Shown: positions 34,635 to 41,692 of the stretch, in pieces
Numbering within the stretch: the first letter of the stretch is position 1
Layout of the letters: every line of letters begins with the position of its first letter
Origin: CAZEAN01 sp964510225
Lineage (GTDB): Bacteria > Planctomycetota > Planctomycetia > Isosphaerales > Isosphaeraceae
Length of the DNA: 64,000 bases
NCBI GenBank assembly: GCA_964510225.1
Contig: CAZEAN010000014.1
Coordinates: forward strand, 3,771 to 67,770
Direction: 5' to 3'
Made by a program: the position numbers and the translations under genes
The notes under the pieces: model-generated
Databases searched by the model: none
The model's input: the letters and a program-made list of their open reading frames with translations, nothing else
What the model was told of the DNA's origin: nothing

Positions 34635-35026
34635 GAGTAATTTCGTACTCCTTGGTGCATCGACTTAGAATACTCAGCTTGATGTGCATGGACGCCGGGT
34701 GGAAGCATTTGTTCCGCGGCGTTAGGTTCCGACTCTTTCCGACGCTTTCCTACTGCAATGAGGTAGAGATTCCTCGAATAGATGAACGCGCCGGTGCTTT
34801 GGCCAACGATGATGACAGGATCGCGGAGGAAAAAAACCGCGTAGGTAAGTAACGTGAGGCCTCCAGCGAGACTTAACCACCAGAAAGCGGTCGGAACAAC
34901 GGAATCACGTTTACGCTCCGACGCCAGCCACTGGATCAAGAACCGCGACGTGAACGCGGCTTGGCCAAGAAAGCCGATACTCAGCCAGATGAGGTCGGTA
35001 TTGGAATACTGCGAAGCCCATCCCAT
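34604..35026 (-). CDS. Small membrane protein with lipid-A-disaccharide-synthase N-terminal-like (LAB_N) domain
   Basis: A 140-residue protein with three to four hydrophobic segments and the LAB_N pattern: GFLGQAAFTSRFLIQWLASE, then VPTAFWWLSLAGGLTLLTYA, then GQSTGAFIYSRNLYLI. Stand-alone LAB_N proteins usually sit beside a dolichyl-phosphate-type glycosyltransferase and a GT39 transferase and are thought to move or load undecaprenyl-linked sugars. Here it starts 3 bases after the stop of such a glycosyltransferase, so they form one unit. Confidence 0.8.
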   Translation of the reverse strand: MGWASQYSNTDLIWLSIGFLGQAAFTSRFLIQWLASERKRDSVVPTAFWWLSLAGGLTLLTYAVFFLRDPVIIVGQSTGAFIYSRNLYLIAVGKRRKESEPNAAEQMLPPGVHAHQAEYSKSMHQGVRNYSRSLTGRNGE

Positions 35027-35029
35027 CGC

Positions 35030-35932
35030 TCAGCCCTCCTGCGCTGCCATCGGAACCGGCTCCACAGTCGGGGCCGTCAGATTAGATTCTCGGTGACTCG
35101 TCGTTGAGTCCAAGGTGTATGGAAGAGACCGCCGCATCAGCCAAGCAACACCGAGAAGGTCGACCACTACCCGAAAAGATCGGTTACGGAACGAGTAGTG
35201 AGATTCCCCGTGGGGTCGAGGGCGATGACCAACCGGCTCTTGACGGATTGAGCAACCTTCACGAAGAAGCAAGGGTCCAAAAAATCGGTGTGACCCGAAG
35301 AACATCGGCAATCGTCGCGCCGCTTCTGTTGGGAAGATTCGGACTGAGCAACCAGTGTCTCGAATTGATTGCTTCAAAACGGCATTGCGGACTCGGTTAG
35401 CCCAACGACTGACCTGGCGCTTCGTCCAGGAATCCTCGCGGCGCTCACGCCAGCCGAGGACGGCATCGTACCCAGGAAGCAACTTCCAGAGCTTGGCGAG
35501 GTCGGCGGGGTTATTCTGGAGATCGGCGTCGATCGTCGCGACGTAACGTCCACGAGCCGCGCGGAAGCCGGCCGCAGTTGCCGCAGATTGCCCCGCATTC
35601 GCGGCAAAGCGCAAGACCCTTAATTCTGGAAATCGCGCTATTTCCCGAGTAAGGACTTCTGTGGTCGAGTCGGACGAGCCGTCGTCGATTAGGACGATCT
35701 CAAACCCCTCAAACCGATGCCCCACCGGTTCTTCTCGACCGACTAAAGGTCGGAGGGCTTTCGCGATCTCACTGAGGAGTGTCGGGATCGCCTCTGCCTC
35801 GTTGTGCGCTGGGACGATTACCGAGAGGGAGAGAGGACGACTGGCCGACGGCAGCGGATGAGGATCCTGAAGAGACGGGAGATGTGTTGAACTCGACGTT
35901 CTGTGCGAGGGGTCGGGCCTCAATGGCGACAT
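35030..35932 (-). CDS. Family 2 glycosyltransferase, dolichyl/undecaprenyl-phosphate sugar synthase-like
   Basis: A 300-residue GT2 enzyme. It has LSVIVPAHNEAEAIPTLL, the VLIDDGSSDST motif, NAGQSAATAAGFRAARG, the metal site ATIDADLQNNP, and the acceptor region GWRERREDSWTKR with DTGCSVRIF. These match polyprenyl-phosphate mannose/glucose synthases such as DPM1 and ArnC-like enzymes. There is no long C-terminal membrane pair, and the adjoining LAB_N protein may provide the membrane part. The ATG at 35932 has AGGAGG 6 bases upstream. The first ~40 residues are a low-complexity Ser/Pro/His extension. Confidence 0.82.
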   Translation of the reverse strand: MSPLRPDPSHRTSSSTHLPSLQDPHPLPSASRPLSLSVIVPAHNEAEAIPTLLSEIAKALRPLVGREEPVGHRFEGFEIVLIDDGSSDSTTEVLTREIARFPELRVLRFAANAGQSAATAAGFRAARGRYVATIDADLQNNPADLAKLWKLLPGYDAVLGWRERREDSWTKRQVSRWANRVRNAVLKQSIRDTGCSVRIFPTEAARRLPMFFGSHRFFGPLLLREGCSIRQEPVGHRPRPHGESHYSFRNRSFRVVVDLLGVAWLMRRSLPYTLDSTTSHRESNLTAPTVEPVPMAAQEG

Positions 35933-36096
35933 CATGGGCCTCCTTGCCCTGACCACTTGAATGTCACAAGGCGAATTGCTTAGAACTCGGCCATCCTGGC
36001 CACAAGGTTCTGCTGTATCTCAGAAAGAGTGCAAGGCGCCAAGACCAACACTCAGGTTATCAGAGCGTAAGGGCATAGGTCGCATCGACACGGGTC

Positions 36097-37155
36097 TTAC
36101 TGCGGTGGATCAAGACGAAATCCACCATTCAGGAGACTACCACTCGGATTTGTGGTACCGCCACCTTGCGACTGCTCTTGCTGCTGTTGGGCAAGAAGGA
36201 TTTGTTTGATCTGATCAACTTGTTGGAGCAGCTCACGGGTCCGGTCAACGACCCGATTTCGCTCTGCTTCCGGTGGTGCGAAGGCAAACTCCAACGCAGG
36301 GTCATAATCCGGCTCGAAATCGACGTCGACGTAACTAAGCACAAAAGTGCTGACGGGCTCTTCGTCATTCATTGTCGATCCGACGGGCCGTCCTGAAATC
36401 GGATCGAGCTTCGGGGTACCGCTACCGCCCGTAACGACAGAACGCTGCTTGCCGTAGAGTTTGACGCGATAGGGCCAACCATTACTTTCGTCCACAACGA
36501 CTTCGACAAGGGACGGAAGGTAAGCGGGTACACTCTGAATCGTTGCCATCGGTCCGAGGCCGAACGCGGACATATCTTTCCAAGTGCCTCGATAGATCGA
36601 GACTGGTTTACCCTGATAGGTCCCTTTGAGTTGTCGATCGAAACGAACCGATGCTCTGAGCCCTTCAAGCAAGCCAAGAGGTCCGATGACACCGACTTGT
36701 TGGCGTAGGATTGCGTTACGATGGATCTCTTCGAACGGCTCTTGCCCAATAACTTGGATCAACTCGGTGAGGTCGACCCGGTAATAATCGTTCTGATTCA
36801 GCAATCGGGTGTAATCATAAAGAACGTTACCGTTACAAACCTTTAACATCCGACCTGGATTGCCTGGCAATCCTACCGCACGGAGCTGCAGCCGGAAGTG
36901 GGTCTGATCTTGCCTCAGGTACTCACCCTCTAGGGTGAACTTTTGCCCGAGCATATCAACGTCTTCGATGACCTTGGCACGCACAGATCCGATCGATTCG
37001 AGTGCCGCAATGGCTTCATCCAGCGCGAGTTCGGCTTCGGTTGGTTCAGGCTCGGGAGGTGGGGGAGCCGACGTCTGGAGGGGATTTTGAGCGAGTCCCA
37101 GCAATGGCAGGGTTAACGCAACAAGTAAAGCCGTTAAAAAGCGCGGATTCCGCAT
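36097..37155 (-). CDS. Exported protein, LolA-like fold suspected
   Basis: A 352-residue exported protein with a signal peptide (about residues 1-24), a Pro/Glu-rich linker, and a region reading EAIAALESIGSVRAKVIED followed by GEYLRQDQTHFRLQLR. This looks like the start of a LolA/outer-membrane lipoprotein-sorting type beta fold. The C-terminus is low-complexity (a QQQQ stretch, then Gly/Asn/Ser). The ATG at 37155 is preferred over a TTG at 37182. Function is not known. Confidence 0.55.
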   Translation of the reverse strand: MRNPRFLTALLVALTLPLLGLAQNPLQTSAPPPPEPEPTEAELALDEAIAALESIGSVRAKVIEDVDMLGQKFTLEGEYLRQDQTHFRLQLRAVGLPGNPGRMLKVCNGNVLYDYTRLLNQNDYYRVDLTELIQVIGQEPFEEIHRNAILRQQVGVIGPLGLLEGLRASVRFDRQLKGTYQGKPVSIYRGTWKDMSAFGLGPMATIQSVPAYLPSLVEVVVDESNGWPYRVKLYGKQRSVVTGGSGTPKLDPISGRPVGSTMNDEEPVSTFVLSYVDVDFEPDYDPALEFAFAPPEAERNRVVDRTRELLQQVDQIKQILLAQQQQEQSQGGGTTNPSGSLLNGGFRLDPPQ

Positions 37156-37593
37156 CGTATTATCGGGCCCCGGTTTGTTCAAGGGCAGAGTTTGGTAAGC
37201 CGATCATACCGCCAGGTGCCGGTCTCGGCAAGTCCGGCCCGGGGCCGCCTCCGGCAGACGCGCCTTCCACGGATGGAAGGTTTTCGAGCTGGTTGCTTCG
37301 GATCTCGTTGACCCTCCCAATCACTGTACACGCACAAGTGTCCGGAGGAGGGACAACGGTCCTCAGCGGTTGCCAATCGACGCGAGGCAGGGATGCCCGA
37401 GTCGGTCGGTGGGCGGTCCCGACCCTTTTTGTTGCCGGCGTGCGCTCCGACTCTCACTTATCGGTTGAGTCGGCCGCGATCCGTCCGTCAGGAGGCATAT
37501 CCCCCGATTCGACACTCACGGAACGTATCGTCTCTCAGGTGATTGACGACGATTGGAGCGTTGGATTCGAGGGTCAGGAGGAGAGATCTTAGG
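37156..37593. other. Divergent intergenic region
   Basis: 438 bases between divergent genes. I see only the ribosome binding site of the next gene (AGGAGGAG at 37576-37583). Long open frames here look like antisense shadows continuing from the neighbouring gene. Confidence 0.5.
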
Positions 37594-38478
37594 ATGAATA
37601 CACTCGGAGTGATCGTCTTGGCGTCGGCTTGCTTCACGGGCGGGGTCCTTGATGGATTCTCTAAGCCGAACGTGCTGAAGACGCTGTTCCGCCCCGCAGT
37701 CGTTCGACACGGACATCCGCCCGCCTCGGGTATGGTTATGCCTCCGGTAAACCCGGGGCTTGCCGGTTCTGGATTCTCGGGTAATCGACGGTTCACGACG
37801 ACCGAGAGCCAGATCCGTTTCGTTGGCCCTGAAGGGATGCAGATTAGCTGGCAAACCAGTGGTCCTGAAGGAAAGCCTCTCTACCTTCCGGCGCAACTCG
37901 TCGCACCGGCTAGCTACAATTTTCGACAGGGCTACATTTATCGTCTTAGAGTGAGCGGCATTGAAGGCTATGCCGGCCTCGTGCTTTACCCGACGATTGA
38001 AGTTGCCCCGACAACTCCCGCAACTGACGCATACTTAGCACACAACCCGATCCCGGTCGAGTGGACCTCGGAAGACATCGACCAGGTTGAAGCGGGAAAC
38101 TTCGTCACAAAGGTCGTCTACCTTCCTGATCCGAAGTTCCAGGATCTCGCCGTAGCTGGTGGACTCTATGGAGCTGCGACGGTCGTCTCCACACGACTCG
38201 AGCCGGGCGTCGACCCTATTCTGGAGGCTGACAAGCGTGGGACTATTCTTCTAATTGCTCGCGTTGGGGCGATCAATCTTGAGATGCTCCCCGGCGGTGC
38301 TGGTCTTCCGGTCGGTGTCGGCGGTCTTCCGGTCGACGTCGGTGGGCTGCCCGTTGGCGTCGGTGGCCAGGTAATCATGGGTGGCGAGATGGGTATCGGA
38401 GTCGAGATGGGACCTGAGATTTCCGAACTCCCTCTCCTCGATGGTGGTAACGCTCCGGGCGATTCCATCCCCGAGTAA
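37594..38478 (+). CDS. Exported planctomycete protein with Val-Gly repeats
   Basis: A 294-residue exported protein with a signal peptide (about residues 1-19). The central domain contains YRLRVSGI, LYPTIEV, NFVTKVVYLPDP and a GTILLIARVG segment. All of these recur in the next gene, so the two are paralogues over about 150 residues. The C-terminal part has three copies of a 7-residue Leu-Pro-Val-x-Val-Gly-Gly unit and a Gly/Met/Glu-rich tail. AGGAGGAG lies 10 bases before the ATG. Function is unknown; it is probably at the cell surface or in the periplasm. Confidence 0.6.
   Translation: MNTLGVIVLASACFTGGVLDGFSKPNVLKTLFRPAVVRHGHPPASGMVMPPVNPGLAGSGFSGNRRFTTTESQIRFVGPEGMQISWQTSGPEGKPLYLPAQLVAPASYNFRQGYIYRLRVSGIEGYAGLVLYPTIEVAPTTPATDAYLAHNPIPVEWTSEDIDQVEAGNFVTKVVYLPDPKFQDLAVAGGLYGAATVVSTRLEPGVDPILEADKRGTILLIARVGAINLEMLPGGAGLPVGVGGLPVDVGGLPVGVGGQVIMGGEMGIGVEMGPEISELPLLDGGNAPGDSIPE
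38302..38364 (+). repeat. Three tandem 21-bp repeats inside a coding region
   Basis: Units at 38302-38322, 38323-38343 and 38344-38364 encode LPVGVGG, LPVDVGG and LPVGVGG with adjoining residues. The first two are nearly identical in DNA; the third has diverged at synonymous positions. Confidence 0.8.
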
Positions 38479-38826
38479 GTTCGGATCCTAGCATTGGCCG
38501 CTCTCCTCCCGAGTCTGGGTTGGATCGACCTTCGCGAGACACATTCGTGTCTGGTCGATTCAATCCGACAATGAGAGGTTCGATCTCTGGACACTCAGCA
38601 GCGATCTGAACCAACCGACTCCGGGATCTCCAACTCCCCCTTCTGCCTCAACGACTCAGCCTAAATCGGGCGTTGTACGGCAGGCGGGGTTTCTTCGTTC
38701 TCGTTCACTTGAGTGATCGCTGAACCACAAGAAGATCCAAAAGACCGATTCACTCGGACACAAGTTCCAAGTTTTAGAAAGCTTCGAATCGTAAGACGAG
38801 CAAATCGTCTAGGAGGGACTGCGACG
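38479..38826. other. Spacer between the two paralogous exported-protein genes
   Basis: 348 bases with no convincing gene. AGGAGGG at 38811-38817 is the ribosome binding site of the next gene. The rest shows no clear promoter or terminator. Confidence 0.5.
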
Positions 38827-40542
38827 ATGACTCGACCAGGATGGAGGGGCTCGGCCTTTCGGTCGACTATTTTCTTACTACTCACGTTGCTGATCTCCTC
38901 CGGAGTGACGGGATCTGCGAGAGTTGACGGAGAGGACACGGGTTTGGTCGACCCATCCTCGACTGGCTTGGCAGTCGTCAGGGGAGCACCGACCGTACAA
39001 CTCCCCCTCGAAATTCAAGTGGTCCGCTTCAGTGCCCCTTCTGGCGTCGGCATCGAAGTAATGGACCCACCTGCCCTCCCAATTCCTACCATCCTCTCTC
39101 CGGAAGAGGCCAAGGCTGATGAATCCAGTTTGACGGTAGGACTCCAAGTCGGAGTCGGATATCGACTCCGGTTAACATCACCTCCCAATCAACCCGAGAC
39201 GACGGTCTATCCGGTGATCGAGGTTGTGGGGCACCTCCACCGACCCACTGAAGTCGATCCCGCTGAGTTCCCCATCCGGGTTTCATTCAGCATCGATGAC
39301 TTCAATGATGTGATCGACTACGGACAACTCGTCACGAAGGTCACCTACCTCGAATCGCCTGACCAGGCACTCCCGATTAGCGTTCCGGAGAATGAGGTTC
39401 CTACCGTCCGACTTAGCCCTGGTGAAGATCCGGTCCGTGTCGCAGAGCGATTGGGACGCCTCATGGTAATCAGTCGGATCGGTGGACGGAAACCGGTTCC
39501 CGGAGAACCAATCGGCTTCGGTGACCTCGGACTGACGACCGGCCCATGTCCGTTTCAACACCCGGAATCAGGGGTACACCAATGCTCGGTTCCCGTATGC
39601 CCACCGATCGGTCCCGGTCGTCCGCCGAAACCGCTCTTTCCTACCGATGAGTATCTTTGCGATGGTGGTGACCACGGCACGAGGGCTGGAGTTGCCCCGG
39701 GCGGAATCGCCGGTGTGGAACCGAGTGATGCGCTCATTCGGTTTCGGGCTGGTGATAAACCGAGGGTTCTCCCCACGAACACGGTTTGCATTTATGCACC
39801 ACGTTTCGCCGCGGTCCGAATCGCTCAAGGCCCCATCCAGACTCGTTTCGTCGCGACTCCCCGAGGCGCTGTCCGACTCAGCCGGATGGAGGAATCGGCC
39901 GCCGTACTCGAACCAAATCGTCTGGACGAATATCTCGCCCCTGGGGCACTCCGAGTCCGCTCAAGAGCTTCTGAGTTAGAACGACTTCAAGGACCGAATT
40001 CACACATCGAAGTTCGTGTGTTGAACGGGTTTTCGACGATTGCAGGTCTCGTGAGTGAGGAACTTATACAGGGTCCCGCATTCGAGGGGCTTACCGCACC
40101 TCCTCTGACGATTCAGGAAGAGAATGGGCCACTTGCAATTCAGACTGCAGGAGGCGTCACGGTTACTGGGATCATCCAGGGGGCCAACGAAACCCGGACT
40201 ACCTTCGTTCCCGCCGAGATCGCCGGTGTAGAGGAGCCTCCTAGCCGCCCCGGCGTCGCCGTCTTCAAAGAAACCGACACCAAGGTGGCTAAACCGGGAA
40301 CAGAGGTGACTTTCAAGATCCATTATCGGAACATGGGGAATGTCCTGATCGAATCTGTCTCCATCGTCGATAGCTTACTACCTCGGCTGGAGTACATCGA
40401 GGATTCCTCGGAAGGTCCCGCTGGGACAGTTTTCACTGCGAAGCCTAACTCCGGTGGTTCGACCGAACTACGCTGGGATCTTCCTGGATCGCTCGAACCT
40501 GGTGAACAAGGTTCGGTTACTTTTCGTGCACGAGTCCGTTAG
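38827..40542 (+). CDS. Exported protein with C-terminal DUF11-type repeat domain
   Basis: A 571-residue exported protein. After a signal peptide (about residues 1-31) comes a domain paralogous to the previous gene product (GYRLRLTS, VYPVIEV, LVTKVTYLESPDQ, LMVISRIGGR). A Cys/Pro-rich middle (about 230-265) and a second beta-rich region follow. The C-terminal ~90 residues form a DUF11-type domain: KPGTEVTFKIHYRNMGN, then SIVDSLLPRLEY, then LEPGEQGSVTFRARV. DUF11 domains occur in large surface proteins. The ATG at 38827 follows GGAGGG by 8 bases. Function is unknown. Confidence 0.65.
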   Translation: MTRPGWRGSAFRSTIFLLLTLLISSGVTGSARVDGEDTGLVDPSSTGLAVVRGAPTVQLPLEIQVVRFSAPSGVGIEVMDPPALPIPTILSPEEAKADESSLTVGLQVGVGYRLRLTSPPNQPETTVYPVIEVVGHLHRPTEVDPAEFPIRVSFSIDDFNDVIDYGQLVTKVTYLESPDQALPISVPENEVPTVRLSPGEDPVRVAERLGRLMVISRIGGRKPVPGEPIGFGDLGLTTGPCPFQHPESGVHQCSVPVCPPIGPGRPPKPLFPTDEYLCDGGDHGTRAGVAPGGIAGVEPSDALIRFRAGDKPRVLPTNTVCIYAPRFAAVRIAQGPIQTRFVATPRGAVRLSRMEESAAVLEPNRLDEYLAPGALRVRSRASELERLQGPNSHIEVRVLNGFSTIAGLVSEELIQGPAFEGLTAPPLTIQEENGPLAIQTAGGVTVTGIIQGANETRTTFVPAEIAGVEEPPSRPGVAVFKETDTKVAKPGTEVTFKIHYRNMGNVLIESVSIVDSLLPRLEYIEDSSEGPAGTVFTAKPNSGGSTELRWDLPGSLEPGEQGSVTFRARVR

Positions 40543-40921
40543 TTAACCAAGTCAGTAAGATCCGCCAGAGGAAGTAAGCACAGAGGAATCGGTCAGTCCG
40601 GAGTCGCTCTTAGCTCCAAGGTTTGAGAGCTCTCGGACGCGCCGATTCCTCACGATTGTTGCACCTCTACTTCCCATTTTTGGTCGAGTCTGCGCATATT
40701 AGTTCTCATTTTTAAGACTGCAGTTGAGGACTTACGTAGGTGAAAGTCCATTGGGAAAGCAATATGAGCGAGTAAAGCTGCGATTGTGCCGGAGTTCGGT
40801 GGGATTATGGAGAAATAGGACTGATCGCGTATTCTGACTGCCCTGCTGGTATCTCGTTTGCTCTACTTGTCTTACGATTCATCCAATCGATTCACTCCGA
40901 AGACATCTCGGGGACCTTGTC
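40543..40921. other. Intergenic region upstream of csrA
   Basis: 379 bases holding the large structured hairpin at 40570-40681. The 240 bases between it and csrA are AT-richer than the genes and probably contain the csrA promoter, though I see no convincing -35/-10 pair. Confidence 0.5.
40570..40681 (+). terminator. Large multi-step hairpin followed by a T-run (terminator or structured RNA)
   Basis: Four nested pairings are visible: GGAAGTA/TACTTCC (40570-40576 with 40668-40674), GAGGAATCGG/CCGATTCCTC (40583-40592 with 40642-40651), GTCCG/CGGAC (40596-40600 with 40634-40638) and GCTCT/AGAGC (40606-40610 with 40626-40630). TTTTT ends the element. It is far larger than a normal terminator and contains three GGA triplets, the core of CsrA binding sites, just upstream of csrA. 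Confidence 0.6.
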
Positions 40922-41131
40922 ATGTTGGTACTGAGCAGGAAACTCGGTGAGAAGATTGTGATCGGCGAGGACATCGTCGTTACTGTGGTAAAGATCGATC
41001 GGAACCAGATTCGAATCGGTATTGAAGCACCTTCGAAGGTGCCGGTCTACCGGGAAGAAATTGCTCCTGATCGCCCGGTGAATCGAATTCGGTCGTCCAC
41101 CCTCTCCTCTCAATCCTCGACCGCTTATTAA
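40922..41131 (+). CDS. csrA: Carbon storage regulator CsrA
   Basis: A 69-residue RNA-binding protein. The N-terminus MLVLSRKLGEKIVIG and the following strands VVTVVKIDRNQIRIGIEAP match CsrA throughout, including the conserved Arg of strand 1. VPVYREEI is the usual end of the fold; the last ~20 residues are a Ser-rich tail. CsrA dimers bind GGA-containing leaders and control translation. It is monocistronic here, preceded by the structured element at 40570-40681. Confidence 0.95.
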   Translation: MLVLSRKLGEKIVIGEDIVVTVVKIDRNQIRIGIEAPSKVPVYREEIAPDRPVNRIRSSTLSSQSSTAY

Positions 41132-41692
41132 TGCGGAGCTATGGTTGATCTCATGCGATCATCTGTTTTGCCGTACGTCTTCGTCAAGATAAATTAACTT
41201 GAATCACAGGGATCGGCCGATTTGATGCTGGATAAATCGAGTTGGGACATTTCGTTACCGTTCATTTTGACTCCCCGATATTGGAGATGATGAACTAGAG
41301 TTGAATTATCGATGGTCTCTGCGTTTAAGTCGCTCCTGACTCTTTTTTTGAAGACTCTCTGGAAACTTGAAACGATCGCGGAAACAAGAAACATCTTGAG
41401 CTTTACCGAGACCAAGTTTATTTTAACTGTCTGATCTCCTCAGTCACATCGTGTTTGCCCCGTTTTTTCCTTAAAAGGCGGCGGCTGCTTTCACGTTATC
41501 ATGATGAAGGTGGCCCCGGGTTTGAGCCCCAATCGGGATCCTCTCTCCGGATCATAAAATTCGCCTCACTTGGCGCGAGGAACGGGAGCCGTGAAAATCA
41601 GACAGCTTCAGAGAACACTTCTATTTTAATTTTGCGGATTCTCTTGGAACGGCGAGTCGCGCCGACTCCAGACCGCCCGAGATTGATTGGTT
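41132..41692. other. Long intergenic region between csrA and the GH15-like gene
   Basis: 561 bases, relatively AT-rich with several T-runs (for example near 41342 and 41463). I find no supported gene, RNA or strong inverted repeat. Confidence 0.5.

Noticed and set aside
37002..37592. A 196-residue plus-strand open frame across the start of the LolA-like gene.
   Set aside because: Most of it is antisense to the signal peptide and linker of the exported protein. It has no recognisable domain, and the ribosome binding site of the next real gene lies inside it.
41455..41600. A segment with GGTTTGAGCCCC near 41518, considered as a possible tRNA T-arm.
   Set aside because: No acceptor stem, anticodon arm or proper T-stem could be folded around it.
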